A stretch of DNA of 64,000 bases from Dyadobacter sp. CY261 (GTDB lineage: Bacteria; Bacteroidota; Bacteroidia; Cytophagales; Spirosomataceae). The position numbers and the translations under genes were made by a program. How positions within the stretch are numbered: the first letter of the stretch is position 1; each line of letters opens with the position of its first letter. The notes under the pieces were generated by a model. That model did not search any database. It was not told the origin of the DNA and was given only the letters and a program-made list of their open reading frames with translations. The stretch covers positions 434,001 to 498,000 of the forward strand of contig NZ_JAKCPW010000005.1 in NCBI RefSeq assembly GCF_021440085.1, in the 5' to 3' direction. Below, piece after piece: positions 1 through 8,792 of the stretch.

Positions 1-57
1 TTTGACCGTCCGGCCGTCTTTCACATCGAGACAGGGAATGATTCGTTTTGTAAGCAT
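1..57 (-). CDS. hisF: Imidazole glycerol phosphate synthase cyclase subunit HisF (5' end only)
   Basis: The first 19 codons read on the minus strand give MLTKRIIPCLDVKDGRTVK, the standard N-terminus of HisF, including the catalytic Asp of the CLDV motif. HisF cyclises PRFAR with the ammonia delivered by HisH, giving IGP and AICAR in histidine synthesis. The start codon lies 3 bases beyond the hisA stop, so the two are translated from one message. The rest of the gene lies outside the window. Confidence 0.9.
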   Translation of the reverse strand, partial: MLTKRIIPCLDVKDGRTVK

Positions 58-60
58 ATA

Positions 61-783
61 TTAAACTGAAAAACGCTGTAAATCGGTCAGGCTTATCCGG
101 TTTTCGTAGATGGCTTTACCGATGATCACGCCGTAAATGTTCATTTCCGCCAGTTTTTCCACATCCTCGATCCCTGCGATCCCTCCGCTGGCGATGATAT
201 TCAGGTCAGGACATTTATCCTGAAGGTTTTTGTATAAATCAAAGGAAGGACCTTGCAGCAGGCCATCCTTCGCGACATCAGTACTAACCGTGTATTTCAC
301 CCCTTTCTCCACATATTCTTCCACAAAATCATACACCCAAATGGACGTGCCTTCCTCCCAGCCACTTACCGCGATCTTCTCATTCTTGGCATCCGCTCCG
401 AGGATGATCTTTTCGCCTCCGTATGTTTTCAGCCAATGTTCGAATAACTCGGGCTGCTTTACGGCGACGCTACCCCCAGTAACCTGCTTTGCGCCGCTTT
501 CGAATACAATTTTCAGATCATCATCCGATTGAACACCGCCACCGAAATCGATATGCAATGAGGTTTGGGAGGCTATTTTTTCCAATACTTTCCAATTGAC
601 GACCTTTTTAGCCTTTGCACCGTCAAGGTCAACTAAATGCAATCTTTTTAAACCTGCATCCTCAAACTGTAACGCTACTTCCAGCGGGTTTTCATTATAA
701 ATCTTTTTCTGACCATAATCGCCCTGGGTAAGACGAACGCATTTGCCTTCAATCAGGTCGATAGCGGGAATAACATGGATCAT
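61..783 (-). CDS. hisA: ProFAR isomerase HisA
   Basis: This is a 240-residue (beta/alpha)8 barrel enzyme, normal length for HisA. It isomerises the aminoaldose ProFAR to the ketose PRFAR in histidine synthesis. Visible family marks are the VIPAIDLIEG start with the general base Asp9, the GGG phosphate loop at 81-83, GAD with Asp131, the STDVAKDGLLQG segment with the general acid Asp169, and the second phosphate loop SGG near 199-201. It sits between hisH (19-base gap) and hisF (3-base gap), all on the minus strand, as in most his operons. Assignment is secure. Confidence 0.95.
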   Translation of the reverse strand: MIHVIPAIDLIEGKCVRLTQGDYGQKKIYNENPLEVALQFEDAGLKRLHLVDLDGAKAKKVVNWKVLEKIASQTSLHIDFGGGVQSDDDLKIVFESGAKQVTGGSVAVKQPELFEHWLKTYGGEKIILGADAKNEKIAVSGWEEGTSIWVYDFVEEYVEKGVKYTVSTDVAKDGLLQGPSFDLYKNLQDKCPDLNIIASGGIAGIEDVEKLAEMNIYGVIIGKAIYENRISLTDLQRFSV

Positions 784-802
784 GGGTTAGGGCAGGCGGT
801 TA

Positions 803-1390
803 TTAAATTTTAAGAAAATTTTCAAGTATTTGCTGGCCTGCATTCCCGCTGATTTCGCAGTGGAACTGGGCGGCGTAAAAGTTGTCTTTGTGCAGCATTG
901 CGCTGAATGGTAATGCGTAATCGCAGCTCGCTACAGTGTATTCGCAAACCGGTGCGGCATAACTGTGTACAAAATAGAGATATGCATTGTCTGGCACTCC
1001 GTCCGTCAATGGCGATTGGTAATCCGAGATATTATTCCAACCCATATGCGGCACTTTCAAACCGGCAGATGCTGGAAATCGCTTCACATCCACATCGAAG
1101 ATACCCATGCATTCGGTATTGTTCTCTTCAGAAAACCGGCACATAAGCTGCATTCCTATGCATGTCCCAAATACGGGCTGTTTCAATGAAGGGATTACTT
1201 TATCGAGACCTACATTTCGCAAATAGCTCATGGTGGTACTAGCCTCGCCCACGCCCGGGAATATTACCTTGTCGGCGGAGCGGATCTCGGCTTCATCGTC
1301 GGTATAAAGATAACTCGCGCCAATGCGGTCGAGCGCGTACATGACCGACTGCACGTTGCCTGCATTGTATTTGATAATGACGGTTTTCAT
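803..1390 (-). CDS. hisH: Imidazole glycerol phosphate synthase glutaminase subunit HisH
   Basis: The 195-residue product is a class I glutamine amidotransferase that hydrolyses glutamine and channels ammonia to HisF. The nucleophile is Cys77 in FGTCIGMQLM; the His-Glu pair is His177 and Glu179 in QFHCEIS. Most relatives have a proline between that His and Glu and a lysine after the Glu, whereas here they are Cys and Ile; the catalytic pair itself is kept. It is the first gene of the hisH-hisA-hisF run, and hisG, D, C and B are not upstream, so the his genes are split in this genome. The leader just upstream contains a possible attenuator. Confidence 0.93.
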   Translation of the reverse strand: MKTVIIKYNAGNVQSVMYALDRIGASYLYTDDEAEIRSADKVIFPGVGEASTTMSYLRNVGLDKVIPSLKQPVFGTCIGMQLMCRFSEENNTECMGIFDVDVKRFPASAGLKVPHMGWNNISDYQSPLTDGVPDNAYLYFVHSYAAPVCEYTVASCDYALPFSAMLHKDNFYAAQFHCEISGNAGQQILENFLKI

Positions 1391-1415
1391 ACCATTTTAT
1401 GCTTGAAATCGACAA

Positions 1416-1445
1416 TAAAAAAGCCCGATCTTAACAATCGGGCTT
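1416..1445 (-). terminator. Hairpin with U-run in the hisH leader (terminator or attenuator)
   Basis: A perfect 9-bp stem pairs 1421-1429 (AAGCCCGAT) with 1437-1445 over a 7-base loop. Read on the minus strand the 3' arm runs into TTTTTTATT, the form of an intrinsic terminator. No minus-strand gene other than the short leader ORF lies upstream within the visible intergenic region, and hisH starts about 25 bases downstream, so it most likely controls read-through into hisHAF. Confidence 0.7.
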
Positions 1446-1496
1446 CATGGGATACTATGTATTCAACCTTATTACAACACTACTTGCAAAAACACA

Positions 1497-1559
1497 TCAC
1501 CCTAGACGTCCGATAACCCGAAGGCCACGATGCAAATGATATGTTTCAGCTGTTAACAT
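1497..1559 (-). CDS. Possible 20-residue leader peptide upstream of hisH
   Basis: An ATG-started 20-codon reading frame on the minus strand ends in TGA about 52 bases before the terminator-like hairpin. It holds two His codons close together (Tyr-His-Leu-His-Arg). A leader peptide followed by a terminator is how many amino-acid operons sense charged tRNA. Two His codons is few compared with proteobacterial his leaders, which have runs of them, so the peptide could be incidental. No clear ribosome site is seen, which is usual in this phylum. Confidence 0.35.
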   Translation of the reverse strand: MLTAETYHLHRGLRVIGRLG

Positions 1560-1563
1560 GCCA

Positions 1564-1571
1564 CAAATGTA
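1564..1571 (-). promoter_or_regulatory. Bacteroidota -7 element for the his leader
   Basis: The minus strand reads TACATTTG here, a perfect match to TAnnTTTG. Initiation a few bases downstream would start the message just ahead of the leader ORF at 1559. No -33 TTG is found at the usual 17-23 base spacing, so only half the promoter is supported. Confidence 0.45.
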
Positions 1572-1669
1572 AGTAATATTTACAATATGAGGATAAATCC
1601 ATCGTAAATATTACATTAAAATTTGCTTAGAAATCTTCTTACCTTGCAGTCAACAAATGGCGCTGAACC

Positions 1670-3163
1670 ATGACAAAAACAACCATTCTGTCACTATTAT
1701 TCCTGCTCATTACCTTGATTACCGTTGATTCCCAGGCGCAAACCAAAGACCTCGCCGATCGTCTGTTTAAGATACACGAAACTTACCGCGAACAGACCCT
1801 TACCCAGCGTCGTTTCAAACAAAAAGACATTCTCCCGCTGATTTCCAAGCGACAAGGCAATGCGATGTACCAGATCGAAACCGTGGGCGAATCTTTCGAA
1901 GGACGGGCTATTCAAATGATCAAGGTAGGGAATGGCAAGAAAAAGGTGCTGCTATGGACGCAAATGCACGGCGACGAGCCTACTGCGACAATGGCCAGCT
2001 TCGATATTTTCAACTTCCTGGAAGGCAGGAACGACGGTTTCGACGAAATCCGTAAAAAGCTGCTCGACAATACTACATTATACTTTGTTCCGATGCTCAA
2101 CCCCGACGGTGCCGAACGCTACCAGCGCCGTACCATGCAGGGCATCGATATGAACCGCGACGCCGCTGCCAGGCAGACCCCGGAAGCGCAAATACTGAAA
2201 GGCCTCGTCGACCGCCTCAAACCCGATTACGGTTTCAACCTGCACGACCAGAGCCCGCGCTACTCCGCAGGCCGCAGTCCGAAAGTGGCGACGATTTCAT
2301 TCCTGGCAACTTCTTATGATTACGAATTATCGATCAATAATGTGCGCGAGCGTTCCATGCAACTCATCGTGGGCATGAATAAGATCCTTCAAAAATACAT
2401 TCCCGGACAGGTGGCGCGCTATGCCGACGACCACGAGCCGCGCGGGTTTGGGGATAATGTACAAAAATGGGGAACTACGCTCGTCTTGATTGAATCGGGT
2501 GGCTATGTGGGTGATCCGGAGAAGCAATATATCCGCCAGCTCAATTTTATGGCGATATTGTCCGCGCTGGACAAGATTTCGGACAATTCACTGACAAAAG
2601 AAAACCGCGAAGAGTATTACAATATTCCTGAGAATGGTCGCTGGGTCTACGACCTGGTAGTGCGTAACGCAACCGTGCGGCAAACCGGCAAATCATTCAC
2701 AGCAGACCTTGGGATAAACCGTAACGAAGTCAGTTATTCCAATGCGACGAAGTTCTTTTATTACAGTAAAATTGAAGATTTCGGAGATTTACATCCGCAA
2801 TACGGCAGCCAGGAAATCGACGCTACGGGTCTGACGATCGAAAAAGGAAAGGTTTATCCGACGACTTACAAGAATGTCAGCGAGATCAGTAAGCTGAATG
2901 CATTGAACCTGCTGAAAGAGGGTTACACCTATGTACGACTCGCGCCGGATGCCAACACGCGCGCACTCGGACTTTACTTCACCACCACCCCGCTACATAT
3001 ACTCCGGAGCGGTCAGGCGGTGCCGTCCGGCACGCCCGGATTAGGCAATACAGCCACTTTTATCCTCAAAAAGGCGGGTAAGGTGAAATATGCCGTCATC
3101 AATGGTTTCGTACATGACCTCGACGATTTCAATAGTGAAAAAGGACAAGGAATCATTGAGTAA
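1670..3163 (+). CDS. Secreted M14 zinc carboxypeptidase
   Basis: The 497-residue protein starts with a signal peptide (about residues 1-23, ending DSQAQ). The M14 fold follows: zinc ligands His100 and Glu103 in MHGDEP and His192 in FNLHDQ, the substrate-binding NR pair in GIDMNRD (162-163), and a Glu in LIESGG (about 275) at the position of the catalytic base. It should release amino acids from the C-termini of peptides in the periplasm or outside the cell. The region after about residue 310 is not recognised and may be a beta-sandwich add-on. A TonB receptor follows 113 bases later with its own promoter. Confidence 0.88.
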   Translation: MTKTTILSLLFLLITLITVDSQAQTKDLADRLFKIHETYREQTLTQRRFKQKDILPLISKRQGNAMYQIETVGESFEGRAIQMIKVGNGKKKVLLWTQMHGDEPTATMASFDIFNFLEGRNDGFDEIRKKLLDNTTLYFVPMLNPDGAERYQRRTMQGIDMNRDAAARQTPEAQILKGLVDRLKPDYGFNLHDQSPRYSAGRSPKVATISFLATSYDYELSINNVRERSMQLIVGMNKILQKYIPGQVARYADDHEPRGFGDNVQKWGTTLVLIESGGYVGDPEKQYIRQLNFMAILSALDKISDNSLTKENREEYYNIPENGRWVYDLVVRNATVRQTGKSFTADLGINRNEVSYSNATKFFYYSKIEDFGDLHPQYGSQEIDATGLTIEKGKVYPTTYKNVSEISKLNALNLLKEGYTYVRLAPDANTRALGLYFTTTPLHILRSGQAVPSGTPGLGNTATFILKKAGKVKYAVINGFVHDLDDFNSEKGQGIIE

Positions 3164-3225
3164 GCGGCTGATTTTTAAGTAAAAGTACAATTTTTAAATA
3201 ATTGACACGTAACACAGGGTTAACA

Positions 3226-3253
3226 TTGAGGTAACATTAGCGATCTACTTTTG
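3226..3253 (+). promoter_or_regulatory. Complete Bacteroidota promoter for the TonB receptor
   Basis: A -33 TTG at 3226-3228 is followed after 17 bases by TACTTTTG at 3246-3253, a perfect TAnnTTTG. Initiation would fall near 3258, giving a leader of roughly 20 bases before the ATG at 3277. This is the best formed promoter in the window. Confidence 0.7.
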
Positions 3254-3276
3254 TGTCGAAAATTTGACACCTTAAG

Positions 3277-6159
3277 ATGAGAACTAAGCTTTTTACATTA
3301 CTGTTCACCCTCTCTGCCGTTATCACGGCGTTTGCAGACCCAGGCACAATCCGTGGGTCGATTAAAGACTCGAAAACCAAAGAGGCCCTTATCGGAGCCT
3401 CCGTGTTGATAGAAGGCACCCAGATAGGTGCTGCTGCCGATGTCGACGGCAATTTTGTACTTTCCAATGTTCCTGTCGGAAATCACAACATCATTATTTC
3501 CTTCGTCTCCTATCAAACCAAAAACATCCCCAACGTCCGCGTAGAATCCGGAAATACGACCGTTATCGACACGGAACTGGATGAAGAAGGTAAGGCATTG
3601 CAGGAAGTTGTCGTTCGTGGAAGTCGCGCTACCAACACCGAAGTAGCCGTTATCAGCGAAATAAAGCAGCTCAAACCCATCGCAGTCGGTATCTCGGCAG
3701 CTCAAATCCAGAAATCACAGGACCGCGACGCAGCTGCGGCTATCCGTCGTGTACCGGGGATCAGTATCGTGGATAACCGTTTCGTGATGATCCGCGGCTT
3801 GGGCTCGCGCTACAATGCGGTACTCATCAACGACGTCATCACGCCTTCCAGCGAAGTTGACACCCGTGCATTCTCATTCGACCTCATTCCAAGCAATATC
3901 ATCGACCGGATGATCGTCTACAAATCCGGTTCGGCAGAATCCCCAGGCGACTTCGCAGGCGGTGTGATCAAAATCTACACGAAGCGCCGTCCCGACCAGA
4001 ACTTCACCGATGGAGCCATTACCGTGGGCTACCGTGCCAATACAACATTCCAGAGCGTTCAGTCCCATTCCCGCAGCGGCGCCAACGTGCTCGGCTTGTG
4101 GGGTGCCGATCAGTCGCTTTCGAGCGCGTTCCCAAAACGTTCGGCTGATTTCAATACGCTCACCTCAGCGGAAAGAGCTGCTTACGGAAGGATTTTGCCA
4201 AATACATGGGCGCTGAAAAATGTAAACGTTACACCTGATCTGCGTCTCGCATTCAACCTCGGCCGCCGTTTCGAGGTCGGCAATGTCGACGTGAGCAACA
4301 TCACGAACATCAACTACTCTCTGACCAGCCAGTTTTCAGACATCGATTTGAAACTGTACCAGAATGGTCTGAACGCAAATGACGTTTTTGAAAAATACAA
4401 AGATTCCAACTACTCCCGCCAGACGCGTATTGGCGTACTGCACAACTGGACATTCCGCTTCTCCCCTGTTTTCAACCTGGAATGGAAGACTTTGTTCAAC
4501 CAGATGGGCAATACTGAAACCGTTGCCCGCGAAGGTCAGCGTGTAGTAGACGGGTATGACATTAAAAATTATTCTCAACGCTTCGAAAACCGCAGCATCG
4601 TTACAACGCAGGTTTCCGGTGACCACAAAATCGGCGATCTAACCAAATTGAACTGGATTACTGGTTTTGGCTACACAGGTCGCTGGGAGCCGGACTGGAA
4701 AAGAATCCGTTTCCAACGCCCGACTCCCGACGCTGGCAGCGAGGCTATTCCTTACCAGGCAGTTGCGCCAATCGACCCGAACCCGATTGATCTCGGACGC
4801 TTCTATTCGAAATTGAACGAACGTGTACTGACTTTGGCCGCTAACGGCGAACATACATTCGGCAACCCTGTTGACCGCGAACCCAACAAGATCCGCTTCG
4901 GGATCTACGGTGAACGTAAAGACCGCGATTATTCAGCACGTTTCTACGGTTACACCAATGTTGGCAATGCCTCTGAAATCCTCCGCGGTGACCTGGGCTC
5001 GATTTTCACTCCTCAAAATGTTACCGGCGTAGATGGCGGTCTGACCATTAAAGACGGAACCAAAGATCTGGATTCGTACACCGGTATCAACAACTACTAT
5101 GCAGCTTACCTGAGCGGCGATGTAAACTTCGGTTCAAAAGCGATCCTTACCCTCGGCTTCCGCGGCGAATACAACAATCAGCAATTGCACTCGACTGTGG
5201 TGAATGAAAAAAAGGAGTTGGTAAACAACATCGTATTCATTCCGCTTCCGTCCTTGAACTTCACTTACAAGCTGAGCGAAAAACAGAACCTGCGTCTGGC
5301 TTACTCCTCAACCCTTAACCGTGCCGAGTTCCGTGAAATGGCGCCGTTTACCTACTTCGATTTCAACCTGCTGGCTGATATCCGTGGTAACACTGCGCTG
5401 AAAACCGCTAAAATCCAGAACATGGATGCGAAATGGGAGTTTTATCCTACACAGAATGAGCTAATCTCGCTTACTGGTTTTTACAAACATTTCAAAAACC
5501 CGATCGAAACATTCCTGATCCCGACGGGCAATGGTCTGGCCTACACGTTCATCAATGCCGGCTCGTCGCGGAGCTACGGGGTTGAAGCAGAGATACGCAA
5601 AGGCTTTGCACAGGCATCAAGCCGCTTCCTGCAAAACATCACACTGGTTGCAAACGCATCGCTGATCAAAAGCAGCGTAGACCTCGGACAGGTAGTGGAA
5701 GGACCGGATTTGAGTGGTGCCATTCAGAAATACGACCTGACAGGCATTACCGACAGCAAACGCCCAATGGCTAACCAATCGCCATATCTCGTGAATGCCG
5801 GTGTATACTACGCAGAAGAAGGCGGCTGGCAATGGAACGTGCTTTACAACGTATTCGGACAACGGATCTTCGCGGTGGGTAATGCCGATAACCCGACGGT
5901 TTATGAAATGCCCCGCAACGTGGTGGATTTGAATATCAGCAAAAAATTCAAAAGCAACCTTGAACTGCGCCTTGGTATCCAAGACATCTTCAATCAGCCG
6001 GTACGTTTCTCGCAGGATTTCAACCGTGACGGAAAAATCGGCAGTGATGTGACTACCAAAGGGCCAAATGCAGACCAGGATATCCGCAGGTTCAAACGCG
6101 GCAGCTACTTCACCCTGACCGCTGCTTACAATTTCGGAAGAAGAACAATCATACCATAA
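3277..6159 (+). CDS. TonB-dependent outer-membrane receptor with N-terminal carboxypeptidase-like domain
   Basis: This 960-residue outer-membrane protein has a signal peptide ending about residue 20 (AFADP), a carboxypeptidase-regulatory-like domain (about 22-105, beginning GTIRGSIKDSKTKEALIGASV), a TonB plug (about 125-240; GISIVDNRFVMIRGLGSRYNA is typical) and a 22-strand barrel to the C-terminus. Such receptors import large or scarce nutrients using TonB energy. It is slightly shorter than SusC proteins, and no SusD follows; the next gene is instead a TIG/beta-helix lipoprotein, 85 bases away, so the two probably act as a pair. The substrate cannot be told from sequence. Confidence 0.9.
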   Translation: MRTKLFTLLFTLSAVITAFADPGTIRGSIKDSKTKEALIGASVLIEGTQIGAAADVDGNFVLSNVPVGNHNIIISFVSYQTKNIPNVRVESGNTTVIDTELDEEGKALQEVVVRGSRATNTEVAVISEIKQLKPIAVGISAAQIQKSQDRDAAAAIRRVPGISIVDNRFVMIRGLGSRYNAVLINDVITPSSEVDTRAFSFDLIPSNIIDRMIVYKSGSAESPGDFAGGVIKIYTKRRPDQNFTDGAITVGYRANTTFQSVQSHSRSGANVLGLWGADQSLSSAFPKRSADFNTLTSAERAAYGRILPNTWALKNVNVTPDLRLAFNLGRRFEVGNVDVSNITNINYSLTSQFSDIDLKLYQNGLNANDVFEKYKDSNYSRQTRIGVLHNWTFRFSPVFNLEWKTLFNQMGNTETVAREGQRVVDGYDIKNYSQRFENRSIVTTQVSGDHKIGDLTKLNWITGFGYTGRWEPDWKRIRFQRPTPDAGSEAIPYQAVAPIDPNPIDLGRFYSKLNERVLTLAANGEHTFGNPVDREPNKIRFGIYGERKDRDYSARFYGYTNVGNASEILRGDLGSIFTPQNVTGVDGGLTIKDGTKDLDSYTGINNYYAAYLSGDVNFGSKAILTLGFRGEYNNQQLHSTVVNEKKELVNNIVFIPLPSLNFTYKLSEKQNLRLAYSSTLNRAEFREMAPFTYFDFNLLADIRGNTALKTAKIQNMDAKWEFYPTQNELISLTGFYKHFKNPIETFLIPTGNGLAYTFINAGSSRSYGVEAEIRKGFAQASSRFLQNITLVANASLIKSSVDLGQVVEGPDLSGAIQKYDLTGITDSKRPMANQSPYLVNAGVYYAEEGGWQWNVLYNVFGQRIFAVGNADNPTVYEMPRNVVDLNISKKFKSNLELRLGIQDIFNQPVRFSQDFNRDGKIGSDVTTKGPNADQDIRRFKRGSYFTLTAAYNFGRRTIIP

Positions 6160-6171
6160 TTCAATCGCAGT

Positions 6172-6187
6172 TCCGGCGCGCGCCGGA
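6172..6187. repeat. 16-bp perfect GC-rich palindrome between receptor and lipoprotein genes
   Basis: TCCGGCGCGCGCCGGA is a perfect palindrome 12 bases after the receptor stop codon. It lacks a following T-run, so it is not a standard terminator. It could stabilise the 3' end of the receptor message, or be a protein-binding site, within a likely two-gene transcript. Confidence 0.6.
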
Positions 6188-6244
6188 GTAATATCAGTAA
6201 CAAATCAATAAAACCATCCAATTGCAAACAAACTTGAATTCACT

Positions 6245-7921
6245 ATGATTAGCTTAAAAAACAAACTGTTTTCATTACTCCTTCTGACAGGTCTGGTTGC
6301 AGGCATGTCGGCTTGCGACAACGACGATGAGCCCGACACGACGCCACAACCCGTATTGACTGTAACCGCCATTGCGCCGTCTTCAGGTCCGGTTGGAACC
6401 AAAGTAACGATTACAGGTACAAAGTTTGACACGACGCCTGCTAACAACACGGTATTGTTCAACACGACGCCAGCAACTGTAACAGCAGCAACTGCTACTT
6501 CATTGGAAGTGACTGTACCGGCAGGTGCAACAGCCGGGGTGATTTCGGTAACAGTAGGCGGCGTAACTGCAAAAAGCACTGCTAGCTTTACGATCTCTGA
6601 CCGTACGACTGTTGAAGTGAAGGACGAAATCAAGGCTAATACGACTTGGACCAAAGACAAGCTTTATCTGTTGAAAGGCTTTGTTTATGTAACAGCTGGT
6701 ACTACGCTGACGATCGAAAAAGGAACGATCATCAAAGGTGCAGGCAAAGACGCCGATCCAACTGCTTCCGGAAAAGGTGGCGCGTTGATCATCGAAGCAG
6801 GTGCGAAACTGGAAGCAATTGGTACTGCCGAAGAGCCAATCGTATTTACTTCTGCCAACGATCCTGGCAAGCGTGGCTACGGCGACTGGGGTGGTGTGGT
6901 ATTGATCGGTAAAGCTCCAAGCAACCGTCCTAGTTCATTCGCTTTCGAAGGAGGTATCCGTGGTACAATCGGTACAGGAACTGCTGCCGACGACAACTCA
7001 GGAACATTGCAATATGTACGTATCGAGTTCGGTGGTATCGCATTGAGCTCTACTGCAAACAGTGAAATCAACGGCCTTACCCTTTATGGCGTAGGCTCTG
7101 GAACAAAAATCGACCACGTACAAGTATCATACAGCGGTGACGATTCGTACGAATGGTTCGGTGGAACAGTAAATGCTAAAAACCTTATCGCTTTCCGTGG
7201 ATATGACGACGATTTCGATACAGACTGGGGCTTTACAGGTAAAGTTCAATATGCTGTTTCACTTCGTGACCCTCAGGTAGCTGACCAATCGGCTTCCAAT
7301 GGTTTTGAATCCGACAACTACGCAGGAACAGGTGAGCCTGCAACCGGCCCTAACAACGGTCTGCCATTGACAGAGCCTACATTTGCAAACGTGAGCCATT
7401 TCTTAACGGACAAAACACCATCTACTGCTCCAACTCCTAATGGGAGCGGTTCATACCAGTCAGCGATGCACTTGCGCAGAAATACTGCAATCAGCATTCT
7501 TAACTCGGTATTCGTTGGTGAGCCGGAAGGTCTTCGTCTGGATGGATCGGCAACCGGAACCTGGAAAAACGCTCAGGACGGCAAACTGGACCTGAGAGGT
7601 ATCGTATTGTCGAACAACCTGACTGCGATAGTGGGTAAAGGCGAAATCACAAATGACCAGGCTACTACTTATTTCAATACTGCTGCACGCAAGAATGAAA
7701 TTAAAGACCTGGCTTCCCTGTTGCTGAACAGCGCGAATTTCAGCCTGACAGCCCCTAACTTCCTGCCACAGGCAACTTCTCCTCTTCTTGCAGGAGCTAC
7801 CTGGGAAGGCAAAGGTGCTGATGCATTCTTTACAAAAGAACTTTTCAGAGGTGCTTTCGGAACAACAGACTGGACCAAAGGATGGGCCAACTGGGATCCA
7901 CAGAATACCATCTACAAATAA
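6245..7921 (+). CDS. Surface lipoprotein with TIG domain and parallel beta-helix
   Basis: The 558-residue product has a lipoprotein signal ending at Cys24 (GMSACDNDD); the acidic residues after the Cys fit surface export in this phylum. A TIG/IPT immunoglobulin-like domain follows (about 37-120, SSGPVGTKVTITGTKF). From about 130 to the end the sequence has the short repeated turns of a right-handed beta-helix (TLTIEKGTIIKG, GALIIEAGAKLEAIGT, GDWGGVVLIGKAP). Related proteins are often mislabelled multidrug transporters. It follows the TonB receptor in the same direction, in the place a SusD would occupy. Role in substrate capture is inferred from position. Confidence 0.8.
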   Translation: MISLKNKLFSLLLLTGLVAGMSACDNDDEPDTTPQPVLTVTAIAPSSGPVGTKVTITGTKFDTTPANNTVLFNTTPATVTAATATSLEVTVPAGATAGVISVTVGGVTAKSTASFTISDRTTVEVKDEIKANTTWTKDKLYLLKGFVYVTAGTTLTIEKGTIIKGAGKDADPTASGKGGALIIEAGAKLEAIGTAEEPIVFTSANDPGKRGYGDWGGVVLIGKAPSNRPSSFAFEGGIRGTIGTGTAADDNSGTLQYVRIEFGGIALSSTANSEINGLTLYGVGSGTKIDHVQVSYSGDDSYEWFGGTVNAKNLIAFRGYDDDFDTDWGFTGKVQYAVSLRDPQVADQSASNGFESDNYAGTGEPATGPNNGLPLTEPTFANVSHFLTDKTPSTAPTPNGSGSYQSAMHLRRNTAISILNSVFVGEPEGLRLDGSATGTWKNAQDGKLDLRGIVLSNNLTAIVGKGEITNDQATTYFNTAARKNEIKDLASLLLNSANFSLTAPNFLPQATSPLLAGATWEGKGADAFFTKELFRGAFGTTDWTKGWANWDPQNTIYK

Positions 7922-7961
7922 GCACTTTAAGATCTTATATAATTGGTGTCAGAATTTGGAA

Positions 7962-7991
7962 AGGCCGGAAGCACATGCTCCCGGTCTTTTT
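7962..7991 (+). terminator. Intrinsic terminator after the beta-helix lipoprotein
   Basis: GGCCGGAAGC pairs with GCTCCCGGTC across the loop ACAT, with one mismatch and one G-U pair, followed by TTTTTC. It lies 40 bases after the lipoprotein stop codon and closes the receptor-lipoprotein unit. Confidence 0.75.
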
Positions 7992-8082
7992 CTTTGTTGC
8001 ATGCTTCAAAACGAAATCGTCTTGTAGCATTTTATCGATATAATTGATTTCCTGCCCCGAAAGAAATATCTTCGGGTTTACC

Positions 8083-8090
8083 TATTTTTG
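8083..8090 (+). promoter_or_regulatory. -7 element upstream of the HupE-like gene
   Basis: TATTTTTG matches TAnnTTTG. No -33 TTG at proper spacing is visible. Initiation just downstream would leave a short leader before either candidate start (TTG 8106 or ATG 8139). Confidence 0.45.
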
Positions 8091-8138
8091 TCTTGACAAC
8101 TAAAATTGTCGGATCTCATTTATCCTAACCCTAGTTTA

Positions 8139-8765
8139 ATGTCCGAGTTCCAGGCTTACCTTCAATTAGGTTTCAACCATATCACAGATTCCAACGGTTA
8201 TGATCACATCCTGTTCATCATGGCGATCTGCTCGGTCTACACGCTGGTAGACTGGAAAAAAGTTATAGTGCTGGTAACCGCCTTCACTGCGGGGCACTCC
8301 GTTACATTGGCATTGTCGACATTAGGCTATGTCAATGTCGATGCCGGCTGGATCGAACTGCTAATCCCGATCACGATCCTGATCACAGCATTCCTGAACT
8401 TCTTTCACAAGATACCTAAGAGCATGTATTCACCGAAAGAAAAAGATCCGGCATTCAGGTACCCGCTTGCATTGGGTTTTGGACTGATACACGGGCTGGG
8501 GTTCTCCAATTACCTCCGCGCATTGCTCGGCAAAGAGGCCGATATCTTCGCTCCGCTTCTCGGCTTCAATGTGGGGCTGGAATTGGGGCAACTCATCATC
8601 GTGTTTGTTATCTTAGTCATCGCATTCGCCATGATCGAGCTGTTGAGGGTGTCGAAATTGAGCTGGATACAAATATTATCCGGTATTATCTTCGGTATGG
8701 CCCTTTCGCTGATCCTGAACAATGAACTTTTCCGCACACTTACAGGCATGCCTGCAAACCCATGA
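8139..8765 (+). CDS. HupE/UreJ-family membrane protein
   Basis: A small hydrophobic protein (208 residues from this ATG) with about six membrane segments and the family marks NGYDHILFIMA near the N-terminus and TAFTAGHSVTLAL in the next helices. HupE/UreJ proteins are metal (nickel or cobalt) permease-like proteins; the Bacteroidota members are not tied to hydrogenase or urease. An in-frame TTG at 8106 would add 11 residues; the ATG is preferred because MSEFQAYLQLGF matches the usual N-terminus. No metal enzyme genes are nearby, so the substrate is unknown. The M1 peptidase gene starts 27 bases downstream, suggesting co-transcription. Confidence 0.8.
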   Translation: MSEFQAYLQLGFNHITDSNGYDHILFIMAICSVYTLVDWKKVIVLVTAFTAGHSVTLALSTLGYVNVDAGWIELLIPITILITAFLNFFHKIPKSMYSPKEKDPAFRYPLALGFGLIHGLGFSNYLRALLGKEADIFAPLLGFNVGLELGQLIIVFVILVIAFAMIELLRVSKLSWIQILSGIIFGMALSLILNNELFRTLTGMPANP

Positions 8766-8792
8766 CACCGAACTAATAATGACCAACCAACT

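Noticed and set aside
1622..1646. A promoter for the M14 gene with TTTG and TACCTTG
   Set aside because: The spacing between the elements is 14 bases, shorter than the 17-23 expected.
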